Positions 40,924 through 49,916 of a DNA stretch of 64,000 bases are shown here, piece by piece (within the stretch, counting starts at the first letter, position 1; every line of letters begins with the position of its first letter). A model generated the notes under the pieces. It did not search any database and was not told where the DNA came from. It saw only the letters and a list, made by a program, of their open reading frames with translations. The translations under genes and the position numbers were made by a program. Origin of the DNA: Streptomyces sp. SAJ15 (GTDB lineage: Bacteria; Actinomycetota; Actinomycetes; Streptomycetales; Streptomycetaceae); the NCBI RefSeq assembly GCF_007595705.1, contig NZ_NISY01000008.1:62001-126000 (forward strand), written 5' to 3'.

Positions 40924-42435
40924 TCAGCCGCCCGAGAGGACCCGCACCAGGTCCTCCGCGGTGCGGCAGCGGTCCAGGAGCTCCTTGACGTGGTTGCGCG
41001 TCCCGCGTAGTGGCTCCAGGGTGGGGACTCGTTGCAGAGAGTCACGGCCGGGAAGATCGAAGATCACCGAGTCCCAGGAGGCGGCCGCCACGTCGTCGGC
41101 GTACTGCTCCAGGCAGCGGCCCCGGAAGTACGCCCTGGTGTCCTCCGGCGGCTTGCTCCGGGCCCGCTCCACGTCCCCCTCGTCCAGCAGCCGCTTCATC
41201 CTGCCGCGCGCCACCAGACGGTTGTACAGGCCCTTCTCGGGGCGCACATCGGCGTACTGGAGGTCCACCAGGTGCAGCCGCGCGGCGTCCCAGTCCAGTC
41301 CGTCGCGGCGCCGGTAGCCCTCGAGCACCTCGCGCTTGGCGATCCAGTCCAGCTCGCCGGCCAGGCTCATCGGATCGTTCTCCAGCCGGTTCAGCACGTC
41401 CTCCCAGCGGGCCAGCACATCGCGGGTCTGCTCGTCGGCGTCCGCGCCGAAGCGGTCCTCGACGTACTTGCGGGCCAGCTCGAAGTACTCCATCTGCAGT
41501 TGGACCGCGGTGAGCGTGCGGCCGCTGCGCAGCGAGACCAGATGCCGCAAGGAGGGGTCGTGGGAGATCTGGTGCAGGGTGCGCACGGGCTGGTCCACGG
41601 CCAGGTCGGCGGCGATGAAGCCGTCCTCGATCATCGACAGCACCAGCGCGGTGGTGCCCAGCTTGAGGTAGGTCGAGATCTCGGAGAGGTTGGCGTCACC
41701 GATGATGACGTGAAGTCTGCGGTACTTCTCGGCGTCCGCGTGCGGCTCGTCGCGGGTGTTGATGATCGGGCGCTTGAGGGTGGTCTCCAGACCCACCTCG
41801 ACCTCGAAGTAGTCCGCGCGCTGACTGATCTGGAAGCCGTGCTCGTGGCCGTCCTGGCCGATTCCGACGCGTCCCGCCCCGGTCACCACCTGTCGCGAGA
41901 CGAAGAAGGGCGTCAGATGGCGCACGATGTCGGAGAACGGCGTCTCCCGCTTCATCAGGTAGTTCTCGTGCGTGCCGTAGGAGGCGCCCTTGTTGTCGGT
42001 GTTGTTCTTGTACAGGTGGATGGGCTGGGCGCCCGGGAGCTGGGAGGCGCGTTGGGCCGCCTCGGCCATGATGCGCTCGCCGGCCTTGTCCCACAGCACG
42101 GCGTCTCGCGGACTGGTCACCTCGGGGGCGCTGTACTCGGGGTGCGCGTGGTCCACGTAGAGCCGCGCGCCGTTGGTGAGGATGACATTGGCCAGGCCGA
42201 TGTCCTCGTCGGTGAGCTGGCTGGCGTCCGCGGACTCGCGCGCGAGGTCGAAGCCGCGGGCGTCCCGCAGGGGATTCTCCTCCTCGAAGTCCCAGCGGGC
42301 GCGGCGCGCCCGGTGCATCGCCGCCGCGTAGGCGTTGACGACCTGGGATGAGGTGAGCATGGCATTGGCGTTCGGGTGGCCGGGGACGGAGATCCCGTAC
42401 TCCGTCTCGATGCCCATTACGCGCCGTACGGTCAT
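40924..42435 (-). CDS. dop: Dop, Pup deamidase/depupylase
   Basis: 503 residues starting MTVRRVMGIETEYGISVPGH. The GIETEYG loop binds ATP-Mg, and the catalytic Asp is in RLYVDHAHPEY (residue 95, as in mycobacteria). FKNNTD-like YKNNTDNKGASYGTHENYL and PIINTRDEPHADAEKYRRLH are shared with PafA, but the protein is longer, with the Dop-specific insert near the N-terminus. Because Pup already ends in Glu, its essential role here should be depupylation (recycling Pup). It is placed after arc (243 bases) and before pup. Confidence 0.97.
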   Translation of the reverse strand: MTVRRVMGIETEYGISVPGHPNANAMLTSSQVVNAYAAAMHRARRARWDFEEENPLRDARGFDLARESADASQLTDEDIGLANVILTNGARLYVDHAHPEYSAPEVTSPRDAVLWDKAGERIMAEAAQRASQLPGAQPIHLYKNNTDNKGASYGTHENYLMKRETPFSDIVRHLTPFFVSRQVVTGAGRVGIGQDGHEHGFQISQRADYFEVEVGLETTLKRPIINTRDEPHADAEKYRRLHVIIGDANLSEISTYLKLGTTALVLSMIEDGFIAADLAVDQPVRTLHQISHDPSLRHLVSLRSGRTLTAVQLQMEYFELARKYVEDRFGADADEQTRDVLARWEDVLNRLENDPMSLAGELDWIAKREVLEGYRRRDGLDWDAARLHLVDLQYADVRPEKGLYNRLVARGRMKRLLDEGDVERARSKPPEDTRAYFRGRCLEQYADDVAAASWDSVIFDLPGRDSLQRVPTLEPLRGTRNHVKELLDRCRTAEDLVRVLSGG

Positions 42436-42621
42436 GCGGCCCTCCTTGCCCGGCGGCGACCCCGGCTGGGGCCAGCGCTCAAGTCCCGCTGCGCATCCGG
42501 TCCGAGTGCGGTCCGTGATCCCCCGCAGCGCGTCGCGGCGGTACCGAAGAGCCTAGAACGGCGTCGCGACCCTGGGGAGATCATTTCAGTCATTTGCTCC
42601 GGTCGGCTGGTTTGTGCTGAC

Positions 42622-42669
42622 AAAAGCGCATCCGGCTGCGGATGCCCCGTCCAGGACATCCGCAGCCGG
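42622..42669 (-). terminator. Terminator downstream of arc
   Basis: 13-base perfect arms CCGGCTGCGGATG (42632-42644) and CATCCGCAGCCGG (42657-42669), followed on the minus strand by TTTT at 42622-42625. It separates arc from dop, so dop probably has its own promoter as well. Confidence 0.8.
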
Positions 42670-42678
42670 ACCACGGTG

Positions 42679-44445
42679 TTACAGGTACTGACCGGTGTTG
42701 GCCACCGTGTCGATGGAGCGCCCGGTGTCCGCGCCCTGCTTTCCGGTGACCAGGGTGCGGATGAAGACGATCCGCTCGCCCTTCTTTCCGGAGATGCGGG
42801 CCCAGTCGTCCGGGTTGGTGGTGTTGGGCAGGTCCTCGTTCTCCTTGAACTCGTCCACACAGGCCGCGAGCAGATGGGAGACGCGCAGACCCTTCTGGTT
42901 GTGGTCGAGGAAGGCCTTGATCGCCATCTTCTTGGCCCGGTCGACGATGTTCTGGATCATCGCTCCGGAGTTGAAGTCCTTGAAGTAGAGGACTTCCTTG
43001 TCGCCGTTGGCGTACGTCACCTCGAGGAAGCGGTTCTCCTCCGACTCCGCGTACATCTGCTCCACGACCGACTGGATCATGCCCGCGACCGCCGCCCTGG
43101 GCGACCCGCTGTGCTCGGCGAGGTCGTCGGAGTGGATCGGGAGGGTCTCGGTCAGGTACTTGGAGAAGATGTCCTTGGCGGCCTCGGCGTCCGGACGCTC
43201 GATCTTGATCTTCACATCGAGGCGGCCGGGGCGCAGGATCGCCGGGTCGATCATGTCCTCGCGGTTGGAGGCGCCGATCACGATGACGTTCTCCAGGCCC
43301 TCCACACCGTCGATCTCGGAGAGCAGCTGCGGGACGATGGTGTTCTCCACGTCCGAGCTGACGCCGGAGCCACGGGTGCGGAAGAGGGAGTCCATCTCGT
43401 CGAAGAAGACGATGACCGGGGTGCCCTCGCTGGCCTTCTCCCGGGCCCGCTGGAAGACCAGTCGGATGTGCCGCTCGGTCTCGCCGACGTACTTGTTGAG
43501 CAGCTCGGGGCCCTTGATGTTGAGGAAGAAGCTCTTCCCCGCGGGCTTCCCGGTCACCTCGGCGACCTTCTTGGCAAGGGAGTTGGCGACGGCCTTGGCG
43601 ATGAGCGTCTTGCCGCAGCCGGGCGGACCGTACAGCAGCACGCCCTTGGGCGGCCGCAGTTCGTGCTCCTTGAAGAGGTCGGGGTAGAGGTACGGAAGCT
43701 CGACCGCGTCCCGGATCAGCTCGATCTGGTTCCCCAGGCCGCCGATCTTCGTGTAGTCGATGTCCGGGACCTCTTCGAGGACGAGCTCCTCGACCTCGCT
43801 CTTCGGCACGACCTCGTAGACGTAGCCGGAGCGGGGTTCCAGCAGCAGGGCGTCACCGGGGCGGACGGTGATGTCCAGCAGCGGCTCGGCGAGCCGCACC
43901 ACGCGCTCCTCGTCGGTGTGCCCGATCACCAGGGCCCGCTCGCCGTCCTCCAGGATCTCCTTGAGGGTGACGATGTCCCCGGCGCGCTCGAAGGCCATGG
44001 CCTGGACCACGTTGAGCGCCTCGTTGAGCATGACCTCCTGGCCACGCCGGAGCTCGTCGAGCTCGACGCTGGGACTGACGTTGACCCGGAGCTTCCGGCC
44101 TCCGGTGAAGATGTCCGCCGTGCCGTCCTCATTGGCCTGCAGAAACACCCCGAAGCCGGCCGGCGGCTGCGCGAGCCGGTCGACCTCCTCCTTGAGGGCC
44201 ACGATCTGGTCCCGGGCCTCACGGAGGGTGTTGGCGAGCCGCTCGTTCTGTGCGGACACGCCCGCCAGGTTGGTCTGCAGCTCGACGATCCGCTCTTCGA
44301 GAATCCTCGTGTGACGCGGAGAGTCGGCGAGCTTACGTCGCAGGACGGCGATTTCCTGCTCTAGGTAGGCAACCTGGCCGGCTGGGTCGTCAGACCCCCG
44401 CCCCGGCCGGATGCCGCGGTTGATGTCGTCGTCGTGGGCTGCCAC
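42679..44445 (-). CDS. arc: Proteasomal AAA+ ATPase ARC (Mpa homologue)
   Basis: 588 residues from GTG 44445 (GGAGG about 9 bases upstream); an in-frame ATG at 44463 is less likely because orthologues start AAHDDDINRGIRPGRG. An N-terminal coiled coil (residues about 20-90) binds Pup. Two OB domains follow, then one AAA domain with Walker A GPPGCGKT, Walker B VIVFFDEMDS and arginine fingers in RPGRLDVKIKI. The C-terminus ends GQYL; the penultimate Tyr matches the docking motif that opens the 20S gate. It unfolds pupylated proteins and feeds them to PrcAB. Confidence 0.97.
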   Translation of the reverse strand: MAAHDDDINRGIRPGRGSDDPAGQVAYLEQEIAVLRRKLADSPRHTRILEERIVELQTNLAGVSAQNERLANTLREARDQIVALKEEVDRLAQPPAGFGVFLQANEDGTADIFTGGRKLRVNVSPSVELDELRRGQEVMLNEALNVVQAMAFERAGDIVTLKEILEDGERALVIGHTDEERVVRLAEPLLDITVRPGDALLLEPRSGYVYEVVPKSEVEELVLEEVPDIDYTKIGGLGNQIELIRDAVELPYLYPDLFKEHELRPPKGVLLYGPPGCGKTLIAKAVANSLAKKVAEVTGKPAGKSFFLNIKGPELLNKYVGETERHIRLVFQRAREKASEGTPVIVFFDEMDSLFRTRGSGVSSDVENTIVPQLLSEIDGVEGLENVIVIGASNREDMIDPAILRPGRLDVKIKIERPDAEAAKDIFSKYLTETLPIHSDDLAEHSGSPRAAVAGMIQSVVEQMYAESEENRFLEVTYANGDKEVLYFKDFNSGAMIQNIVDRAKKMAIKAFLDHNQKGLRVSHLLAACVDEFKENEDLPNTTNPDDWARISGKKGERIVFIRTLVTGKQGADTGRSIDTVANTGQYL

Positions 44446-44708
44446 GGTCCTCACCTCCTCCATTGGGAGCTGGACGCTTCCAGACCCTACCTGGGCCGGT
44501 GCGGGTTGAAACCCCTAGATCACAAACCCGGTCGCAGTGTGTCCGATCTTCACCCTTGCGCACGTCCTCCCGCCAGGTGGATACCCACCCAACAACATCG
44601 GAAAGCGACCGGTTGTATCGTCGGGACGGTCAACACCCGTCAGGGCTGGCTCCATTTAGTCAATGTTGAAACACGTCCACATCACGTCCGCAGGGAACGG
44701 CAGGCGAC

Positions 44709-45014
44709 ATGACCGCGCAAGGGGAAGATCTCGGGGACGGCGCTGCCCTGGAGGTCTGGATCGACCAGGACCTGTGCACCGGCGACGGGATCTGCGCGCA
44801 GTACGCACCCGAGGTCTTTGAGCTGGACATCGACGGACTCGCCTATGTCAAGAGCGCCGATGACGAGCTCCTCCAAGAGAAGGGTGCCACGACGCCGGTG
44901 CCGCTGCCGCTGCTGACCGAGGTGGTCGACTCCGCCAAGGAGTGCCCGGGCGACTGCATCCATGTGCGTCGGGTTTCGGACAAGGTCGAGGTCTACGGGC
45001 CCGACGTGGACTAG
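44709..45014 (+). CDS. Small ferredoxin, [3Fe-4S] or [4Fe-4S] type
   Basis: 101 residues starting at ATG 44709. Cysteines occur as DLCTGDGIC (C-x5-C) and ECPGDCIHV (C-P with a further C three residues on). The first pair plus CP is the Streptomyces P450-type [3Fe-4S] ferredoxin pattern; the extra cysteine could allow a [4Fe-4S] cluster. VWIDQDLC at the start and VFELDIDGLAYV in the middle are usual. It is divergent from arc across about 260 bases that must hold both promoters. A redox partner is not encoded nearby. Confidence 0.92.
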   Translation: MTAQGEDLGDGAALEVWIDQDLCTGDGICAQYAPEVFELDIDGLAYVKSADDELLQEKGATTPVPLPLLTEVVDSAKECPGDCIHVRRVSDKVEVYGPDVD

Positions 45015-45060
45015 CGAATACGTTACGAAGGGTTGCCGAGCGGGTACGGGGGGTGGCCGA

Positions 45061-45660
45061 TCAGGCGCTCCCCGCCACCCGCAGCGGCTTGAGGACGAAC
45101 TGCCCGTCCTGCCAGCGCCAGTTGACCCCACGCTCCAGATCCGGACAGCACCGCGGCACCTGGTCCGAGGAGTAGCCGCGCAGCGTCGCGGAGACCGTGG
45201 CGCCCCGGAGCGCGAAGTCGTCGGCGCTCATCCGCTCCTTGGGATCGAGGAAGGTGGCCACGACCCGCGGCTTGGCGGCCTTACCGCCGCCCGCGGCGGG
45301 CGCCAGCACATAGATGCCACTCGGCGGGGTGCCCATCTCGGAGTGGCAGCGCACCAGCGCGACCGTCTCCGGCCGCCCGTCGCCGTCCAGATCGGCCGAG
45401 GCGTGGTCGACGACGTCCAGCCGCGCGGGGCCGCAGTCCACCGGATAGGCGGCCGTGCGGGCGTCGGGAGCCGGGACCGGCCGAGAGGCCGTACGGACCA
45501 CACCGGGGGACGCGGTGGCGTCGGAGGGCTGGAGGGCCGCGGCACCGGCGATCACGGCGCCCAGGGCGGCCGCGGTCGCGAGCCAGTGCACCGGCCGGGA
45601 GTGGCGGTGGCCGAGGCCCGGACGGTCCGGGAGCGAATCAGCGCCTGCCAGAGGCTGCAC
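45061..45660 (-). CDS. Secreted protein with a DxDGDG calcium-binding-like motif
   Basis: 199 residues from GTG 45660 (AGGAG about 9 bases upstream). A membrane or signal segment at about residues 26-44 (WLATAAALGAVIAGAAALQ) follows a positively charged start. The extracytoplasmic part has ASADLDGDGRPETVALVRC (FG-GAP/Ca-binding loop style), and later cysteines (RCCPDLERG) may form disulphides. It is otherwise unrecognised. It is convergent with the ferredoxin gene and stands 234 bases below the trmI stop. Confidence 0.75.
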   Translation of the reverse strand: MQPLAGADSLPDRPGLGHRHSRPVHWLATAAALGAVIAGAAALQPSDATASPGVVRTASRPVPAPDARTAAYPVDCGPARLDVVDHASADLDGDGRPETVALVRCHSEMGTPPSGIYVLAPAAGGGKAAKPRVVATFLDPKERMSADDFALRGATVSATLRGYSSDQVPRCCPDLERGVNWRWQDGQFVLKPLRVAGSA

Positions 45661-45752
45661 GCGGGGTGACTCCTGTGAGAGCTGTGGCGTCGGGGGGCGC
45701 CCAGCATCGTGCCACATGTCACATCGGGCGGGAACCACCGGGTACGGGTTTT

Positions 45753-45821
45753 CGGCCGCCCCGCGCGGACACGTCCGGCCGCCCCGCGCGGACACGTCCG
45801 GCCGCCCCGCGCGGACACGCC
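45753..45821. repeat. Three tandem 23-base repeats
   Basis: CGGCCGCCCCGCGCGGACAC followed by GTC occurs at 45753-45775, 45776-45798 and 45799-45821 (last copy ends slightly differently), between trmI and the secreted-protein gene. Confidence 0.8.
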
Positions 45822-45825
45822 AAAG

Positions 45826-45869
45826 GACGCGGCCACCGCCCTCCCACAGGGGAAGTCGGTGGCCGCGTC
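45826..45869 (-). terminator. Terminator of trmI
   Basis: GACGCGGCCACCG and CGGTGGCCGCGTC are perfect 13-base arms with an 18-base loop, 24 bases after the trmI stop. Confidence 0.75.
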
Positions 45870-45893
45870 GTCGTGTTGGAAGGGGTGCGTCGG

Positions 45894-46826
45894 TCAGCCG
45901 CGCTCGGCGGACCCGGCACGCCCCTCGGACGCGCCGTCCTTGCCCGCGCCCCATCCGGCGTAGTCCTCGCCGTAGGCGCCCTTCGCCGGGCGACGGCGGC
46001 GCAGCGGCGGCTCCACGCCGTCCGCCAGCCGGCGGGCGGTGAGCAGGAAGCCCGTGTGGCCGATCATGCGGTGGTCGGGGCGGACGGCCAGGCCCTCCAC
46101 GTGCCAGGTGCGCACCATGGTCTCCCAGGCGCTCGGCTCGTTGAAGGTGCCGTGCTCCCGGATCGCCTCGACGGTACGGGCCATCTGGGTCGTGGTGGCC
46201 ACATAGGCGCACAGGATGCCGCCGGGCACCAGCGCCTTGGAGACGACCTCCAGGCACTCCCAGGGCGCCAGCATGTCCAGGATCACCCGGTCGACCTCGG
46301 TGTCCGACAGGTTGTCCTGAAGGTCACCCACGGTGAGCTGCCAGGCCGGGTGCGGAGAGCCGAAGTAGCGCTCCACGTTGGCCTTGGCGATCTCGGCGAA
46401 GTCGGCGCGGCGCTCATAGGAGTGCAGCATGCCCTGGTCGCCGATGGCGCGCAGCAGGAAGGTGCTGAGCGAGCCGGAGCCGACGCCCGCCTCGACGACA
46501 CGCGCGCCGGGGAAGATGTCGGCCATCGCCAGGATCTGCCCCGCGTCCTTGGGGTAGACCACGGCTGCGCCGCGCGGCATGGACAGGACGTAGTCGGGGA
46601 GCAGGGGGCGCAGCGCGAGGTACGCGACGTTTCCCGTGGTACGCACGACGGAGCCCTCGGGAGCACCGATCAGCTCGTCATGGGGGAAGGAACCCTTGTG
46701 GGTGTGGAAATTCTTCCCGGCCTCGAGCGTGAAGGTGTAGTGGCGTCCCTTGGGGTCGGTGAGCTGGACCTGGTCCCCGACCTGGAAGGGCCCGCGACGG
46801 CGGGCGGCACCGGTCGGTTCGGACAT
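45894..46826 (-). CDS. trmI: tRNA (adenine-58-N1)-methyltransferase TrmI
   Basis: 310 residues from ATG 46826. An N-terminal beta domain (FQVGDQVQLTDPKGRHYTFT, HTHKGSFPHDELIGAPEGS) is followed by a class I SAM-dependent fold: VVEAGVGSGSLSTFLLRAIG (motif I), HSYERRADFAEIAKANVERY, VDRVILDMLAPWECLEVVSK (motif IV, DMLAPW). The DxL-APW signature is specific to TrmI/Trm61, which methylates A58 in the tRNA T loop. The C-terminal tail is Arg/Gly-rich. Presence near the proteasome cluster is a conserved actinobacterial arrangement. Confidence 0.95.
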   Translation of the reverse strand: MSEPTGAARRRGPFQVGDQVQLTDPKGRHYTFTLEAGKNFHTHKGSFPHDELIGAPEGSVVRTTGNVAYLALRPLLPDYVLSMPRGAAVVYPKDAGQILAMADIFPGARVVEAGVGSGSLSTFLLRAIGDQGMLHSYERRADFAEIAKANVERYFGSPHPAWQLTVGDLQDNLSDTEVDRVILDMLAPWECLEVVSKALVPGGILCAYVATTTQMARTVEAIREHGTFNEPSAWETMVRTWHVEGLAVRPDHRMIGHTGFLLTARRLADGVEPPLRRRRPAKGAYGEDYAGWGAGKDGASEGRAGSAERG

Positions 46827-46980
46827 GTGAACAGCCTAGCTGCTTTTTGCGGGGGCTCGGTTCACGGCCTTTTTTCAGGGCTCGGTTCGCCTCCGGGCGC
46901 TCTCAGCGACTGCCGACACTCGACCGTGCTCGCCTGCTCGTTCCTCACAGGCTCCGCGCGCTCTCCCTTTCGGCAGCCGC

Positions 46981-47165
46981 GCGCCCTTCGGCTCACTCGC
47001 CGGTCCGTACGGGCCGAAGTACATCCGCAGCCGTGAGGCAGGGGGCCGCCATACTCGACACCCCTCGTTCCGGCGCCCTTCGGCTCACTCGCCGGTGCGT
47101 ACGGGGCCGAAGTACGTCCGCAGCCGTGAGGCAGGGGGCCGCCGCCGTACTCGCCCCTTCGTTCC
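46981..47165. repeat. Direct repeat, two copies of about 92 bases
   Basis: 46981-47072 and 47073-47165 share GCGCCCTTCGGCTCACTCGC, then GGTxCGTACGGG and CCGCAGCCGTGAGGCAGGGG segments, with few differences. A third partial copy (GCAGCCGTGAGGCA) begins near 47177. Confidence 0.8.
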
Positions 47166-47250
47166 GGAGCGCGTAGGCAGCCGTGAGGCAAGAGGTTCGC
47201 GGCGGGGGCCGGGATACTGACGGCGGAAGGGGGCGGGGAGGGGTTCTTCG

Positions 47251-47327
47251 GGGCGCTTACGCGTGATTTGCGGGCGAAGAGGGAGCTCTACCGCGATACG
47301 GGTAAGGCCCGTAAATCATGCTGCCCC
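47251..47327. other. Long imperfect palindrome, possible structured RNA
   Basis: GTGATTTGCGGGC (47263-47275) faces GCCCGTAAATCAT (47307-47319) with two G-T type differences. Outer GGGGC/GCCCC and inner TACC/GGTA elements extend it to about 77 bases. Confidence 0.5.
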
Positions 47328-47339
47328 GAAGGCACCCCG

Positions 47340-47455
47340 GACCGACCCCGACCCACCCACGCAGCCACCCACCCACCCGGCCAGCCACACCCACGCAGCC
47401 CCCCGCCCACGCAGCCACCCACGCAGCCACCCACGCAGCTACCCAGCCATCCACC
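47340..47455. repeat. Simple-sequence region, ACCCACGCAGCC-type 12-base repeats
   Basis: CCACCCACGCAG and variants recur at least seven times on the + strand, ending 25 bases before the stop codon of the M50 protease gene. Confidence 0.75.
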
Positions 47456-47479
47456 GACGCGACCGGCCGCGCCCGCGGC

Positions 47480-48745
47480 TCACGTGCCGGGCTGGGGCCT
47501 TGCCATCGCCGCGACGAAGGCCCGCTCCACGTCAGCCGTGGACAGCACACCGAAGATCTCGCCGGTCTCCTCCACGACCAGGTACTCGGTGGCGGGGGTG
47601 GCACGCAGGGTGTCCAGGAGCTCCTCGCCGGTCAGCTCCGCGGAGACCTTCATGCCCTCCTTGAGGTCCTGGGCGAGGCCGCTGACCGCGACCCAGGGGC
47701 GGCGGTGCTCCGGGATGCCGACGATGGCGGCCTCGCGCACCACGGCGGTGGGCACCCCGTGCCCGTCCACCACCACCAGGGCGCGCGCCCCGGCCTCGTT
47801 GGCACGGCGCAGCGCCTCGGAGAGCGGGGTGTCGGCGGCGACGGGGACCGCGCGGCGAGTCAGGGTGCGGGCCCTCAGGTCCGGGAGGCGCTCCCGGAGG
47901 CGGGCCATCCGGAGGCTGTTGCCGGCGCCGGTCCAGATGATCGCGGCCAGGATGGCGGCCAGCAGCGCGTCGGTGAGCGAGTCGAAGCTGCCGAAGCCGG
48001 AGGACTCCTCGTCGAGGCCGCCCGCCTGGCTGAGCAGCGGCAGGCCCACCAGGACCGCCACCGCCAGCGCGCGGCCCGTCCAGGCGGCGGCGACGGTGCC
48101 GGTCATCGGCCGACCGCTGATCTTCCAGACGACGGCGCGCAGCATGCGGCCGCCGTCCAGCGGCAGCCCGGGCAGCAGGTTGAAGGCGGCCACGATCAGG
48201 TTGGAGATCATGAGCCCGGCGAGCAGCACCCCGGGGACCGTGTCGGGCTCGACCAGCTGCATGCCGGCGTAGAAGACCCCGGCGAGGACCAGGGAGAGCA
48301 GCGGGCCGACGAAGGCGAGCACGAACTCCCGGCCGGGCGTCTCGGACTCCTTCTCGATCTCCGAGACGCCGCCGAAGAACTGAAGCTGGATACGGCGCAC
48401 CGGCAGCTTGAAGCGCAGCGCGGCGACGGTGTGGGCCAGCTCGTGGACCAGCACGGAGGCGTAGAAGGCGACCGCGAAGAACAGCGAGACGAGGTAGCGG
48501 GCGCCGCCGAGCTCGGGCAGCACCCGGTCGAGCTGGGCGCCGAAGACCCAGGTGATCAGGGCGGCGACGAGGAACCAGCTGGGCGCCACGTAGACCGGGA
48601 CGCCGAACGGGCGCCCCATCAGGAAGCCGCCGCCCGTCTCGCGGGGGCGCTGTGGGCGCTCGCCATCGGGCCCGGTCGTGCGGTCGGCGCCCCCGCTGCC
48701 GGACTGCCCCTGCCCGCTGTTGTCCACGGTGTCCCCTCGTCCCAT
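47480..48745 (-). CDS. Site-2-type (M50) intramembrane metalloprotease with CBS domains
   Basis: 421 residues from ATG 48745; an in-frame GTG at 48727 (MDNSGQGQSG) with GAGGGG upstream is equally plausible. HELAH (about residue 100, in VLVHELAHTVAALRFKLPVR) supplies the zinc-binding His/Glu, and FNLLPGLPLDGGRMLRA contains the NxxPxxPLDGG motif typical of M50B proteases. Several transmembrane helices surround these. Two CBS domains (DTPLSEALRRANEAGARALV; GEELLDTLRATPATEYLVVE) close the protein. Such proteases process membrane-anchored regulators, possibly under nucleotide control. It is divergent from the RecB-like gene. Confidence 0.9.
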   Translation of the reverse strand: MGRGDTVDNSGQGQSGSGGADRTTGPDGERPQRPRETGGGFLMGRPFGVPVYVAPSWFLVAALITWVFGAQLDRVLPELGGARYLVSLFFAVAFYASVLVHELAHTVAALRFKLPVRRIQLQFFGGVSEIEKESETPGREFVLAFVGPLLSLVLAGVFYAGMQLVEPDTVPGVLLAGLMISNLIVAAFNLLPGLPLDGGRMLRAVVWKISGRPMTGTVAAAWTGRALAVAVLVGLPLLSQAGGLDEESSGFGSFDSLTDALLAAILAAIIWTGAGNSLRMARLRERLPDLRARTLTRRAVPVAADTPLSEALRRANEAGARALVVVDGHGVPTAVVREAAIVGIPEHRRPWVAVSGLAQDLKEGMKVSAELTGEELLDTLRATPATEYLVVEETGEIFGVLSTADVERAFVAAMARPQPGT

Positions 48746-48852
48746 ACGTCCCTCGCACCCTTTTGGTACGGTCCCACGATCATGCAGTGCGAGAGCCTCT
48801 GCCGTCGATGGTATGCGCCTGACTGTCGGTGGGGCGCCGTAGGGTCTTGTGC

Positions 48853-49788
48853 ATGGGAACCGTCACCGGGAGCGCGGAAGAGCCCTCCGCGCCGCCGTCC
48901 GTGCCCGCCACCGGGCAGGAATCAGCAGTCAGCGCCGCCGTCGAGCGGCCCGCGGCGCCGTCGTCGCTCTCGCCCTCGCGGGCCGCGGACTTCATGCGGT
49001 GCCCGCTGCTGTACCGCTTCCGTGTGATCGACCGGCTTCCGGAGCAGCCCAGCGCGGCCGCCACCCGGGGGACGGTGGTGCATGCGGTGCTGGAGCGGCT
49101 GTTCGACGCGCCGGCGGCGGAGCGCACCGCCTCGCGCGCCCGCGCGCTGGTCCCCGGCGAGTGGGAGCGGCTGCTGGCGGCCAAGCCGGAGCTCGCCGAG
49201 CTGTTCGCGGACGAGACCGGCGGCCAGGACGCGGAGCGGCTGGCCCGCTGGCTGGCCGACGCGGAGCGGCTGGTCGAGCGGTGGTTCACGCTGGAGGACC
49301 CGACGCGGCTGGAGCCGGCCGAGCGCGAGCTCTTCGTCGAGACGGAGCTGGAGTCCGGTCTGACGCTGCGCGGCATCATCGACCGGGTCGACGTCGCGCC
49401 GACGGGCGAGGTCCGGATCGTCGACTACAAGACGGGCAAGGCCCCCGCGCCGCAGTACGCCTCGGACGCGCTGTTCCAGATGAAGTTCTACGCGCTGGTG
49501 CTGTGGCGGCTGCGCGGCACGGTGCCGCGCCGACTCCAGCTGGTCTACCTGGGCAGCGGCGACGTGCTCACCTACGACCCGCGGGAGGCGGATCTGCGCG
49601 GGGTGGAGCGCAAGCTGCTGGCCCTGTGGGAGGCGATCCGGCTGGCGACGACGACCGGTGACTGGCGTCCGCGGCCGACCCGGCTCTGCGACTGGTGCGA
49701 CCACCAGGCGCACTGTCCGGAATTCGGCGGCACTCCCCCGCCGTATCCGCTCCCGATCATCCCGGCCCCGGCTCGCGCCCGGGACTGA
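48853..49788 (+). CDS. RecB-family exonuclease with probable Fe-S cluster
   Basis: 311 residues from ATG 48853. The PD-(D/E)xK nuclease core is recognisable: SPSRAADFMRCPLLYRFRVI with the conserved Cys, RGTVVHAVLERLFD (His), LRGIIDRVDV (Asp) and IVDYKTGKAP (D-x-K). Near the end, LCDWCDHQAHCPE supplies three more cysteines that, with the first, should hold a [4Fe-4S] cluster as in AddB/Dna2-type nucleases. Divergent from the M50 gene over about 107 bases. Role probably DNA repair or processing. Confidence 0.93.
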   Translation: MGTVTGSAEEPSAPPSVPATGQESAVSAAVERPAAPSSLSPSRAADFMRCPLLYRFRVIDRLPEQPSAAATRGTVVHAVLERLFDAPAAERTASRARALVPGEWERLLAAKPELAELFADETGGQDAERLARWLADAERLVERWFTLEDPTRLEPAERELFVETELESGLTLRGIIDRVDVAPTGEVRIVDYKTGKAPAPQYASDALFQMKFYALVLWRLRGTVPRRLQLVYLGSGDVLTYDPREADLRGVERKLLALWEAIRLATTTGDWRPRPTRLCDWCDHQAHCPEFGGTPPPYPLPIIPAPARARD

Positions 49789-49916
49789 GCGCCGCCCCAG
49801 CCGCCGTGGCGGTGTCCGGGCCTGGCCCGGGACGGGAGGCCGACGGGCGTCGGCCGCGGGCGGTGCCGGAAGGCGGGTCGGGCAGAATGAGGCAGGTCTA
49901 GCGAAGGAGAGATCCC

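Larger units (their letters stand above)
46827..47479. other. Repeat-rich intergenic region between trmI and the M50 protease
   Basis: About 650 bases without a gene, with direct repeats (46981-47165), a long hairpin (47251-47327) and a CACGCAGCC-type simple repeat (47340-47455). Confidence 0.6.
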
